A stretch of 64,000 bases of DNA from Kuschelorhynchus macadamiae (lineage: Eukaryota; Arthropoda; Insecta; Coleoptera; Curculionidae): NCBI GenBank assembly GCA_030620095.1, contig JAUTXW010003811.1, positions 814,001 to 878,000 on the forward strand, in the 5' to 3' direction. The notes below the pieces were generated by a model. It made no database searches and had not been told where the DNA came from. It saw only the letters and a program-made list of their open reading frames with translations. The position numbers were made by a program, and so were the translations under genes. This document shows positions 23,295 through 34,508 of the stretch, in pieces. Each line of letters opens with the position of its first letter. Within the stretch, counting starts at the first letter, position 1.

Positions 23295-23958
23295 CTTGCA
23301 AAAGTTTAAAAAGAATCACAACAAATCAATGTCAATTTTGACGAATATATTCTGAAAGACACATAACCAAAACCGGCATTGACTGTTGTAAAGAAACGAC
23401 AATGAGTTTTTTCAAAATGTTTTTGTCACTGTCAGTTAACATAAATCAAACAAAAATAACCAAAAATGACGTCATTCCAGAAAGGTAATGCGCCAACTAT
23501 ACTCGACCGGTTTTGGAAAATATGCGTTTTCATGGAAACAAAAGGAGAAGATGTCAGGTTATTATGTGATGTACCTTTTTTACAAGATCTTTTATTTATG
23601 ATAGATATCACAAAACACTTGTCGGACTTAAATACGAAAAGGACCACGTCAAGTTATTACAGATATGCGTGATCATGTGAAAGCTTTCAGGTGTAAGATG
23701 ATGTTGTGGGAAAAACAGTTAGTAGAGGATAATCTGTCACATTTTCTGACTTGTAAGGCATATCAGGAAAACACAAGTGTCCGAATATCATACAAAATGT
23801 ATTCAGAGAAAATGAGAAGCCTTCTGGCAGAATTTGAGAGGCGTTTTCAGGATTTTAAGACCTTTAAGATAAGGTTTTGCGGCCCACCTAGTCGATGGTC
23901 TTCATGCTTTTGGCCCACCAGTGACTTTGAGTTTGACATGGCTGGTTTAGCTCAATAA

Positions 23959-24821
23959 ACGTATTATCCACAGATGCCACTTGCTTATATGTTGCAGTTA
24001 GAACATCATGTGTACCACAAAAAAAAACATAATTTTAAGCGTACGTAAAAGTTATTTCGTCTTCTTAAATTACATCAAGCACAATATGTATATTTCAGTC
24101 GTATTTATAGCGGATCTAAAACAAGACCCATAATCCCTTTTATTTCAGATCCTTCAGTTTGCTTGGCATGTCGTTAAAACTTTATTTCATGTGCAGGGTA
24201 ATACGAAACTTATATTATTTTTAGTCCCATTTTAGTACTAGAACAAACGCAATAAGAAGAAGGAGAAAAAAAACTAATCCCCGAGGAATGTCACGCACTA
24301 AACTCGCCGTAACTCTTGTACCTCAAGTTTCAGCGTTTAACGCTGAAATCCCTCAATTTGATTGGCGCCTTCGATGGTATGTTTTGCGCGCCGTAAACCC
24401 AAGGCTCGTAATGCCGCGTTAGAAATCGACGTTATATATTTATGACTCGAAAGTAATTGCACTCTAAAATCCGTGGCAAAAATTAAATGCAATAGTTTGC
24501 AGTAAAACTGTTGGAAATCGATTTGAAGATGTGGAGGGTATTTATGTTCGCGCTCTTTCGTCTGTGAGTCGGCTCCATAATCGGACGCAAATTGCCAATC
24601 GTGGACGTCTGCCCGTAAGAAGCATCATTACTTACTTGCTTTTTGGCCGTCACACATTCCCATGAGATGGTATGAGGATGCAGTGTCGGCTTGAGTCATT
24701 CGAATAAATACCTTTTAAGCTACCGCAGGCAGAGGTTAATCACGATCTGAAGAAGATATGAAAACTTTTTTTTTTTACCAAAAAAAGTAAAATAATGACA
24801 ATAATGTGAACAATAATGAAA
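23959..24821. other. No gene recognised
   Basis: Includes the decaying tail of the hAT relic up to about 24020, then a GC-richer stretch (24280-24680) with a small palindrome CAGCGTTTAACGCTG at about 24331. I recognise no product. It could be unique DNA. Confidence 0.4.
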
Positions 24822-24861
24822 CATCAATGCATATACGCAAATGATAATAAAAATACTTTCG
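24822..24861. repeat. Direct repeat left of the Tc1 element
   Basis: ATGCATATACGCAAATGATA then ATAAAAATACTTT, followed by a TA tract. The same block, also followed by TA, is at 26599-26634 on the other side of the Tc1 element. Confidence 0.85.
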
Positions 24862-24879
24862 TATATATATATATATATA

Positions 24880-26538
24880 CAGTCAGTCCAAAAAGTCTCC
24901 ATACACTATCTGTGTTGTACAGAATTTTTCTGTTGTATTAAATTAATTAATCACAACTAGGATCTAACATGTTTTTATTAATTTTTAAGACATATCTAAT
25001 GATTTTCAGTAGTAATTGTAACAAGGGAACATTATATTTAAAAGTATACAAATAATAGAAAAACATATACAAAATTAATGCCAAAAAAGTCTCCATACAG
25101 TAAATAATTTTTAGTACTACTTTAACAAAATAGGAAAACAAATGGAAACTAATATTTGGTCGGACCGCCCTTAGCCCTGATAATGGCTTGCAACCTTCTT
25201 GTCATGCTGGAAACCAGCTTTCTAGTCACTTCTGGTGTAATGTTCTACCATTCGTACAATATTCTGTTCTTCAACGCTTCTTTGCTTGAAACGTTATGTT
25301 GGCGAACGCGGCGTTTAAGTTCCTCCCATAAATGCTCAATAGGGTTAACATCAGGTGACTGTGGGGGTGTATGAAGCTGCTGTCGCACATTATGGATCAT
25401 CCATTCTCGCACCAAGTTTGCTGTGTGTTTTGGATCGTTGTCTTGTTGGAACATGTATCTCCCTTGGAGGCCCAATTTCTGCACACTTTCTGGTAAATTG
25501 TCGCGCAAAATGTTCATGTAGACATGCTGATCCATGGTCCCATTAATAAAATGCAGATTTCCAACTCCTCCAGCAGACATGCAGCATAGCATAACATTGC
25601 CGCCCCCGTGTCTAACTGTGGAACAAAGGTTCTTGATGTCAAAGGCGGTATTCTTCTTTCGCCAAACTTTAGCTCTACCATCAGACCCAAAAAGGTTAAT
25701 TTTAGTTTCATCGCTAAAAATTACTGATTCCCAAAACTCCGGAGGCTGGTTAACGTGCTCTGTAGCAAAGGCCAATCGTTTTTTTCGATTAGCGTCCGAA
25801 ATTAATGGTTTCTTCCTGGCCACACATCCCCTATAGCCAGCCCTGTGTATACAATTTCTCACCGTTTGTGAACAAATATTTTTTGAAAATAACTCTCGAA
25901 CTTCTTCTTTCAATTTAGGAGCACTTTTCTTGGGATCTATAGTCACTTGCCTAACGATACTAGCTTCTTCACGTGGAGCCAGTTTTTTGGGACGTCCAGA
26001 GCGAGGTCAAATCTTGTAGGAACCCGTTAATTTATACTGATTCACAATGTACTGAATGGTAGTATGCGGCTTCTTCACAATTTTTCCGATATGTCGAAAT
26101 GATTTTTTTTCTTTCCACATATCAATTATCAGTTTTCGAATTGGTATTGGAATCTCACGATTTCTTTCGCTCATTTTACTGCTTTCTTAAAAACTAACAA
26201 TAAATGTACCAACAACAATGTGACAGGTAATTCATTATGGCCGAAAATCATTCATTTGTTTTATGCTGGCCAGCCACAGGCACCTTGATTAAATGCAACT
26301 AACTATAACGTGCTTTTTTAAATGAAATTAAAAGTGTACGGAGACTTTTTTGACATTAATTTTACATGCATTTGTTTAATATTTAAGGAACTTTTGAATA
26401 AAATGTCCCTTTGAAAAGACGTTAGTTAAGCTTAAAATATTGAAAAAAACTTATTTTCGAGTCGTTTCAATTATCAAATAAAATACTATAGAAAAATATT
26501 ATATAAACTACCTACTGTACTGAGACTTTTTGGACTGA

Positions 26539-26541
<3 letters not shown>
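24880..26541 (-). mobile_element. Tc1 element (DD34E) with IR/DR ends
   Basis: The outer ends are CAGTCAGTCCAAAAAGTCTC (24880) and its complement (gactttttggactgactg, 26541), each abutting TA tracts. About 200 bases inside each end a second copy of the core appears (AAAAAAGTCTCCATACAGTA at 25083; the complement TGTACGGAGACTTTTTTGAC near 26336). Two direct binding sites in each inverted repeat is the IR/DR plan known from Sleeping Beauty and Minos relatives. Length is 1662 bases, normal for Tc1. Confidence 0.9.
25149..26174 (-). pseudogene. Tc1 transposase with two stop codons
   Basis: From ATG at 26174: MSERNREIPIPIRKLIIDMW and a paired-like helix-turn-helix, a GRPKKL motif, FSDETKINLFGSDG (first Asp), GGGNVMLCCMSAGG, FQQDNDPKHTANLV (second Asp) and SPDVNPIEHLWEELKRR (Glu, 34 residues after the second Asp). 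The tail reads RRLQAIIRAKGGPTKY and stops at 25149. The full frame is 341 codons, normal for Tc1. It is broken by a TGA at 26007-26009, in the linker just before GRP, and a TAG at 25245-25247. No frameshift is seen, so it decayed recently or slowly. Confidence 0.92.

Positions 26542-26599
<58 letters not shown>
26542..26599. repeat. (TA)n microsatellite
   Basis: A pure TA tract directly right of the Tc1 end. Confidence 0.97.
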
Positions 26600-26601
<2 letters not shown>

Positions 26602-26630
26602 GCATATACGCAAATGATAATAAAAATACT

Positions 26631-26634
<4 letters not shown>
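26599..26634. repeat. Direct repeat right of the Tc1 element
   Basis: ATGCATATACGCAAATGATA then ATAAAAATACTTTT, matching 24822-24861. Confidence 0.85.

Positions 26635-26701
<67 letters not shown>
26635..26701. repeat. (TA)n microsatellite
   Basis: A TA tract of about 66 bases ending at the left edge of DD41D copy B. Confidence 0.97.
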
Positions 26702-26706
<5 letters not shown>

Positions 26707-28575
26707 AGGGCATAAAGTCTGGAAACCTTGAGATATGTCAAAAACTATACAAGTTGGGTAAAAAAGTTTTGTATAAAAGTTGTATAGTTCCTTACGATTA
26801 ATGATTCAAAAATGTCTTGAAATATACAGGGTGTTTTAAAATCAAGTTACACGGCAAAACTTCAGAATCTCTAACGGAACACCCTGTATAGTATTTCATT
26901 TTAAGAATCTACATGAAATTCTGATCATATTTTATTAAGCATACCCTATCCCCAAAGTCAATTGTTTTTGAGATAAAAAAATGAGAAAATGGAAATTTGG
27001 CTTTAAACAAAATTAACTCATTTCCCTATGCATAGTGAAACCTGGTGGATTATTTTAGAACTCCCACAGAAACTGTCATGTACTGACAATAAACTGTGTC
27101 AATTTTTAACATATTGTTGGAGAGTTACTTTTTCCCTGATAAAAATGCTTTCAGAAAGAGAAAGAATAGAGATTCTTATGATGCTTGGATGGGGAGATCG
27201 CCAAAGAAATCTTGACGAAGTATGTGAACTTTTTAATAATACGCATCCCGAGCGAGGACAAGCAATTGCAAAATCCACAGTTAGCAAAATTATCAAAAAA
27301 TTTCAAGATCATGGTTGTGTAAAAGATCTTCCCAGGACAGGTAGGCCAAAACTAGATGATGATATGAAATTGAATGTTTTACTCAGTTATAACGAAAATC
27401 CACATTTACCTACAAGTCAAATAGCATTAGATTTAAACCTTAGTCAATCATCGGTAAAAAATATTCTGCACACGGCAAAGTATCATCCCTACAAAATAAG
27501 ATTAATCCATGAATTAAATGAAGACGACTTTGACCGCCGACTTGAGTTTTGCGAAAGTATGCAAGAGCGGTGCAACCTGGATCCATTCTTTTGTAGAAAT
27601 ATTTTATTTTCCGATGAAGCCACCTTTTTTCTTAATGGTACTGTCAACCGACAAAACTGTAGATATTGGTCTACAGAGAATCCCCATTGGGCTCAAGTGG
27701 CTCATACGCAATATCCCGAGAAAATTAATGTTTGGGCTGGAATATTTCAAGATAGAATTATAGGTCCCTACTTTTTCGAAGTAAATTTAACCGGCGAAAT
27801 TTATCTTGATTTTTTACAACTCGAGTTGATTCCTGCCTTAGCTCAATTGTATCCAGGTAATGAGCCCGATATGCCTACTGCAGCAATGTGGTTCCAACAA
27901 GATGGAGCACCACCTCACTACGCGCTACCTGTTCGGCAATATCTCAGTGAAATATTTCCTAACAGGTGGATAGGACGTCGTGGTCCCTACGAATGGCCGA
28001 CCAGGTCCCCGGACTTAACTCCCCTAGATTATTTTCTGTGGGGATATTTAAAGAGCAAAGTTTATTAGTACAGACCTCCTAATATCGATGCGCTGAAAAA
28101 TCGTATAAGAGATGAAATCTGACAAATCCCACCTACTTTCATTCGAAATCTACAACAAGAATTCATCAATCGATTAGGATATTGTCAGGAAGTGAACGGA
28201 CAACAGTTCCATCATTTATTACGTTAAAACGCATCATTTACAAATTTAGACTATCGTTGTTAATCGTTATTAAAAAAATTTTGTAAAACAGTTTTCTCAT
28301 TTTTTTTATCTCAAAAAGAGTTGACTTTAGGGATAGGATATGCTTAATAAAATATGATCAGAATTTCATGTAGATTCCTAAAATGAAATAATATACAGGG
28401 TGTTCCATTAGAGATTCTGAAGTTTTGGCGCGTAACTTGATTTTAAAACACCCTGTATATTTCAAAACATTTTTGAATCATAAATCGTAAGGAACTATAC
28501 AACTTTTATATAAAACTTTTTTACCCAACTTATATAGTTTTTGACATATCTCAAGGTTTCCAGACTTTATGCCCT

Positions 28576-28580
<5 letters not shown>
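26702..28580 (+). mobile_element. DD41D mariner-family element, best-preserved copy (B)
   Basis: Arms of about 285 bases (26702-26985 and 28293-28580) are inverted copies, with outer ends CAATGAGGGCATAAAGTCTG, both abutting (TA)n. Inside each arm, about 125 bases from the end, lies a 66-base unit bordered by CAGGGTGTTTTAAAATCAAG and GGAACACCCTG. This unit is itself a small inverted pair. The single transposase gene fills the middle. Confidence 0.88.
27145..28227 (+). pseudogene. DD41D (rosa/VS-like) transposase, nearly intact
   Basis: ATG at 27145: MLSERERIEILMMLGWGDRQ, a helix-turn-helix region with STVSKIIKKFQDHG, a GRPKLDDD linker, a second helix region SQSSVKNILHTAKYHPYKIR, then ILFSDEATFFLNG (first Asp), NVWAGIFQDRIIGPYFFE, MWFQQDGAPPHYA (second Asp) and WPTRSPDLTPLDYFLWG (third Asp). 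The second and third Asp are 41 residues apart. Two in-frame stops lie after the catalytic core (TAG at 28066-28068, TGA near 28123); the tail then runs FINRLGYCQEVNGQQFHHLL to a stop at 28225-28227, 360 codons in all. An upstream extension of the frame to 27028 lies in the arm region and is unlikely to be used. The catalytic triad and both helix regions are complete. Confidence 0.92.

Positions 28581-28633
<53 letters not shown>
28581..28633. repeat. (TA)n microsatellite
   Basis: A TA tract between DD41D copy B and a hairpin element. Confidence 0.97.

Positions 28634-30109
<1,476 letters not shown>

Positions 30110-30155
<46 letters not shown>
30110..30155. repeat. (TA)n microsatellite
   Basis: A TA tract of about 46 bases at the broken right side of the Tc1 relic. 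Confidence 0.97.
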
Positions 30156-30159
<4 letters not shown>

Positions 30160-30344
30160 AACGTTTTTTATTGTGTAATTATTTTAAATTTAAATGGTTT
30201 CAATAAAACAACAGCCCAAAAAAAATAAATAGAAAAACTGTCATATTTAAAACAAATAGTTATATTATCCATTCCATGGTCTCCTATAGTTTTTTTTTGA
30301 CTACGCAGCATTACAATATTCAAAAAATATTTGAGATTTTTTGT

Positions 30345-30540
30345 TAAATTGCGAATATTATGACTATATCATCAGCAAAGCGAAGATGATTCGGGAACTT
30401 CCCATCTATATTAATTCCTTTTCAATCCCAATCCAGTTGTTTAAAAACATTTTCCAATGCTAGGGTTAACGGTTTTGGCGACATAGTATCGCCTTGTCGC
30501 ACGCCTCCCTGGATAGGTGTTCTTTATTTATTTTAATGTG
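30345..30540 (-). pseudogene. RTE-type LINE reverse-transcriptase fragment
   Basis: The minus strand reads RTPIQGGVRQGDTMSPKPLT, LALENVFKQLDWD, GINIDGKFPNHLRFADDIVI. The RQGD-T-x-SP step and FADD box are palm motifs 4 and 5 of a LINE polymerase. The GINIDG insert is common in one RTE-like group of animal elements and differs from the RTE copies at 12593 and 54751. One stop lies in the middle. Upstream coding sequence is absent; the hAT element at 30549 begins there. Confidence 0.72.
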
Positions 30541-31099
30541 TATTGTTGCAGTGGCGACTATTCAGGTGAAGTAGGTGAATTGCTACTTTACCAGGAAAAA
30601 TAAACAAGCAAACATCTAACTATATTTATTATATATCTCTTAAAATTTTAGTTTTTACATTCATTTATTCACCTAATTGGTAAAAAATAAACCGTACATC
30701 TCGAATAAATATTTTACTTGACCATTGGCGGCACGTCTTTTTAAAACTTTCAATCAAACTTTATTATAACAACTGTAACAGTGGCGCAAACCGCTTCGAC
30801 TTTGCTGGTGGTGCTATGTTTAGTTTACGATTTTCCTACTATGTTGCCATGACAACGCGTATGCGATGACGTCGACCGCATGGAAGAATAATGTTAACCA
30901 ACGCCATACAACGCTCTCGGTGAATTGCAGGCGCAGTATAATACACCCACGTGTCGTTCAGTTTGCGGTGGTTGTTTATTTTTATTTTCGCGAATTTCCC
31001 TGCAACCGGTAAGTTCCTTTGCAGTTTGCTTGGCTGTTTTATATTATATTAATTTATGGTGTTGTTACAACTTCAAATTCCAAATTAATAAAAGTGATT

Positions 31100-31925
31100 G
31101 TTCAAGACTGGAATAAATTAAAAGACGTCTTTGAATTTATTACAAATTGTGACAAATCTGATGAAAAATCAATCGCCTTGCGAAAGGATTTTTAGGTGAG
31201 ATGAACGATTTTGAATTCACGTTTCTGGCATTAGTGTTTAATGACATTTTCTCAATTACGAACATACTATTTGACGTTCTTCAAAAAAAATCGCTTAACA
31301 TTCATTTTTGCATATCCAATATGAAACGCTGTGGTGAGGCGCTCTGTAAAAAAAGAAATGAACATTTTTTTAATACCATGTTGGATAAAGCAAATTCTAT
31401 TACAGAAATAAATCATTACAAACGTGAGCTTGCTAAGCTTTCACCTGAAGAATTTAGGGCTAAGTATAGAACACTTTTTTATGAAATATTGGACCATATT
31501 TGAATGGAAATGACACTAAGATTTTAAGACTGTGTTAGCAGGTTTTTTGTTTGGCAGGTTCTGCTAAATTTTCCCAATATAGTTTAAATTTTCCGCCTGG
31601 CCCGTTTGAAAATTTGTTACAGTTATATGGGGAAATATTTTCAAAAAGTCAACGACTTAAAAATGAGCTTGGTCTTATTTTTGTTAATGAGAGTTATTGA
31701 AATATATCGGTGCAAGAGCAAGTGAAAAAAATTACTGAAAATAAACATATTTTTTACTGAAGCATATAAATTGTTTTCTCTTATTTTGACGATACCGTCG
31801 AAAAGTGCTTCAGTGGAAAGAAGTTTTTCTTGCTTCAAATGTATAAACACTTATTTAAGAAATACAATATCTCAAGAAAGACTTTTCTGTGGTATCCTGT
31901 AAGCGTGAACGAAATTAAAGCTGGA
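31100..31925 (+). pseudogene. hAT transposase fragments (ZMYM1-like)
   Basis: The reading includes WNKLKDVFEFITNCDKSDEK, then MNDFEFTFLALVFNDIFSIT and ILFDVLQKKSLNI, then, after deletions, LILTIPSTSASVERSFSCLK with RNTISQERL. The last block is the hAT C-terminal dimerisation region (A/S-x-V-ER-x-FS-x-L-x-x-IK). The catalytic Asp regions are missing. Stops occur at 31501-31503 and elsewhere. Assignment to the ZMYM1-like group rests on the LFNDIF / DVLQ-K block. Confidence 0.65.
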
Positions 31926-32210
31926 TTATAGTTATTATTTTTTGATTAATAAACATATTCTTTATAAGTTATATCATCATGGAAAAGTATTATTTTATGC
32001 TGATTATTTAAAGATATACCACCCACACGGTTGCCTTAGGATACCAGAGGTCTAGATAGGTTGTCTGATGTAATGTTATTAAACGGGTGAAATTATTGGA
32101 ACCCCACGTTCTGTATACATTCTAAATAAATACATAAATGAAAAGGCCAAACTAACCAAAAACAATAAAGTCGAAAAATGTTAATTTAGTGGAATCGTTC
32201 CACTTCCCAC
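31892..32210 (+). repeat. Inverted repeat arm, left
   Basis: It begins in the last codons of the hAT gene (ggtatcctgtaagcgtgaac) and ends GGAATCGTTCCACTTCCCAC. It is the inverted, diverged copy of 33028-33471. Confidence 0.8.
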
Positions 32211-32260
32211 TATTTCGAAATGAATTTCTGGAGGAGATTAGGGCAACCCATCCATTTTAT

Positions 32261-32318
32261 GAAGATGTTATAAATAAATTTGCTGAAGATGAAGATGTTA
32301 TAAATAAATTTGCTGCTA
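32261..32318. repeat. Short tandem duplication
   Basis: GAAGATGTTATAAATAAATT followed by TGCTG occurs twice, 30 bases apart, inside the hAT element's 3' part. The surrounding frame (FRNEFLEEIRATHPF to DLVYKI) is open but unrecognised. Confidence 0.8.
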
Positions 32319-32470
32319 TGAAGGATGGGAGAATTGATTTAGTATACAAAATTTAGGTAAGTCTTAAAAAAATATTCTACCTCCTCCACATATAAAAAAA
32401 AAATTGTGGAAAAAAAATTATTGCGATATTTTCTTGCTTCACTTACTTTTTCACCCGCGAGCCGCCACTG

Positions 32471-33027
32471 CATCTAGTATCTGTTCTGTCTCTAAGCATC
32501 GATTTAATTATTAATAAAAAATTAATAACTTCAAACTGTAAATGATGAAATTCTAAAATGATTAATTTGCTTATCAGCAGAAAGCTTGTATTTAAAATTA
32601 TTTGTACATCAACGTTCTGCTACTCTATAAAAGCGAAATGGGTTTAACACGTTCTAAAAATAGCCGCGAAACGTCTCAAAAGTGAAGCTTTCCGCGGAAA
32701 GCGAAACGTCGTTAAATAATTCGATTTATTAAATTCCCAGTAAAACGGGCCGCCCTATCCACTCCTAATTACGTTCAGCGTACGCTTTAAAACAACCATA
32801 AAATTAGCATGTTTAAAGAGCGCCGCCTTATTTCAGAAAAAAAAATGCACCTCATTAAATATTTATAAGGACCGAAGCCGGAGCGCCAGTTCTGCTTTAT
32901 GAAAAATGATTCTTCCAAGTTTATTTCCTCGCCTAGCTCGTTACCTGTCAGATGTTAATTTTTTCTTCTTCTTCCTTTTTCTATTGCCTTTTTACGACTT
33001 GCCGTCGCGTCGTGGCGTTTCGAGGTG
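32471..33027. other. No gene recognised
   Basis: Spacer between the hAT end and the inverted arm. GC-richer at 32680-33010. No motif seen. Confidence 0.4.
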
Positions 33028-33471
33028 GTGGGAAGTGGAACGATTCCACTAAATTAACATTTTTCGACTTTATTGTTTTTGGTCGGTTTGGCCTTTTCAT
33101 TCATGTATTTATTTATTGATGTATTTATTTAGAATGCATACAGAACTTGGTGTACCAATAATTGCACCCGTTTAATAACATTACATTTTACATTACAAAT
33201 TAACTTGAGAAATTAAAGCCATTTACAAAATAAGTTGAAATAATTACACCTTTCTAGTTAAATTTTGGTTTACAAAGTGTCTTTAAATATCAGACGACCT
33301 ATCTATATCACCTGGTATCTCAAGGCAACCGTTCAAGTGGGTGGAATATCTCTAAATCATCAAAATAAAATAATACTTTTGCATGATGATATAATTTATG
33401 AAGAATATGTTTTTTTGTTCAAAAAATAGTAACTATAATCTAGCTTTAATTTCGTTCACTTCTGGATATCT
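33028..33471 (-). repeat. Inverted repeat arm, right
   Basis: It matches 31892-32210 in reverse, with about 100 extra bases in the middle (about 33185-33290). Its outer end contains the complement of the hAT C-terminal codons, so it is a second, truncated hAT copy or an inverted duplication. Confidence 0.78.
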
Positions 33472-33570
33472 AACAAGCAAAAACATAATGATAATACAGA
33501 TTTTCATAGCCATAATAGCTTACTTACCTTTGGAAATATAATTCTTAGGCTTCTTCAGCATTTTCACTAC

Positions 33571-33574
<4 letters not shown>

Positions 33575-33606
<32 letters not shown>

Positions 33607-33645
33607 ATATATATATTTTCATACGCTGCCATTATTCGAAGAAAT

Positions 33646-33702
<57 letters not shown>
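33575..33702. repeat. (TA)n microsatellite with interruptions
   Basis: TA tracts at 33575-33616 and 33649-33702, split by a 30-base unique piece. The tract ends at DD41D copy C. Confidence 0.95.
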
Positions 33703-34268
33703 CAGGGTGTCTCAAAAATCTGTAGCGAAGCAAAGTTTTGTTTTTCTTATGGGACACCCTGTATATTTTTGCATATTTAGATTCTGCTAGTTATTCTACA
33801 CATTTTTTGTATAATATGTCCTATGTCTAAATCTGATAGTTTTTCTAATATCCGCCATTTTGTAAATAAATATGAATTGCAGTTCAAACGACGTAGGCCG
33901 TTGGCTTTTTGATATAGGTTTATGATTTTTGGCAGGAACATTAGCAAAAGTGTGGGTTGACTTTCAACGTGAACAAAATTTGTCGGCGTTGTACAGGGGG
34001 TCCTAGATAAGTAGGAAAAATTAAAAAAATTAAAAACATCATATCTTCATTTTTTTAAATGGAATGTATAGTATTTTAATATTTTAGACTATTCGTGACC
34101 CAAAACCCTATCTTTCGTTATAAATATGTCCTATACCTATTTGTCATAGTTTCCGAGATTTTGATATTTTTGTATTTATTATTTGGTTTTCAATGGCAAT
34201 AGCCTTAGAATTTGCTTTACTATCGAATTTATAGAATTTTCCGAGGAATCCAAAAATGTAATAATATA

Positions 34269-34390
34269 CAGGGTGTTCCATTGAAAATAACAAAGTTGAT
34301 ATCCGAGGGACACTTTTGTATTTCAACTTTTTCTCTGTTGTTAAAAATAAAGGAATTAAGGGGGGTGGCAAATCTCGGTGAATCACCCTG
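34269..34390. mobile_element. Small MITE (122 bp) with DD41D-type ends
   Basis: CAGGGTGTTCCATTGAAAAT at the left and GTGAATCACCCTG at the right, with TA on both sides (34267-34268, 34391-34392). The opposite arm of copy C lacks it, so it was inserted after the element formed. No coding capacity. Confidence 0.65.
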
Positions 34391-34508
34391 TACGTTAATA
34401 CACAGTAAAAAATGTAAAATTAAAAATTCAGTCTACTATTTTTCTTTATGTAAAAATGCAAATAAATATTTTAATTAAAGAAACACAACAGAAAAAGAAG
34501 TCCTACAA

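Larger units (their letters stand above)
21301..23497 (-). mobile_element. Sailor-like (DD82E) Tc1/mariner-superfamily element
   Basis: The ends are inverted repeats: GTTAGCGCATTACCTTTCTG plus GAATGACGTCA on the left (21301) and the complement of GTTGGCGCATTACCTTTCTG plus GAATGACGTCA on the right (ending 23497). TATA stands outside both ends (21297-21300, 23498-23501). This is either a TA duplication with ends starting TAGTT or a 4-bp duplication. Length is 2197 bases. It lies inside a hAT transposase gene, whose frame stops and resumes at its borders. Confidence 0.88.
20646..23958 (+). pseudogene. hAT transposase (GTF2IRD2/ZBED5-like), split by a Sailor-like element
   Basis: Left half: ECLVKAAEIVSPGSVKAFQN, TSLSRNTVAERV, then a DESMNV block with the first Asp (normally DESTD), then KMCSIATDAAPSMTGVKNGF with the second Asp, FHHIHCLIHQEVLCSKVIKL and PYYAAVRWLS. 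The insert 21301-23497 cuts here. Right half: FWKICVFMETKGEDVRLLCD, FLQDLLFMIDITKHLSDLN, then MRDHVKAFRCKMMLWEKQL. The C-terminal dimerisation block with the last catalytic Glu is not seen. The order matches the better hAT at 40036-42415. It has stops near 20811, 20868 and 21231 and a frameshift near 23650. Its terminal repeats were not found. Confidence 0.85.
30549..32470 (+). mobile_element. hAT element (ZMYM1-like), decayed
   Basis: Ends CAGTGGCGACTATTCAGGTG (30549) and the complement of CAGTGGCGGCTCGCGGGTGA (32470) form inverted repeats of the hAT type. The flanking 8 bases do not match, so the duplication has decayed or the flanks have changed. The first 500 bases include a GC-richer 5' region (30780-30960). 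Confidence 0.72.

Noticed and set aside
25355..25836. Plus-strand frames opposite the Tc1 transposase
   Set aside because: Antisense shadows of a complete DD34E transposase.
30541..32478. 8-bp target duplication around the ZMYM1-like hAT
   Set aside because: TATTGTTG on the left and CATCTAGT on the right do not match.
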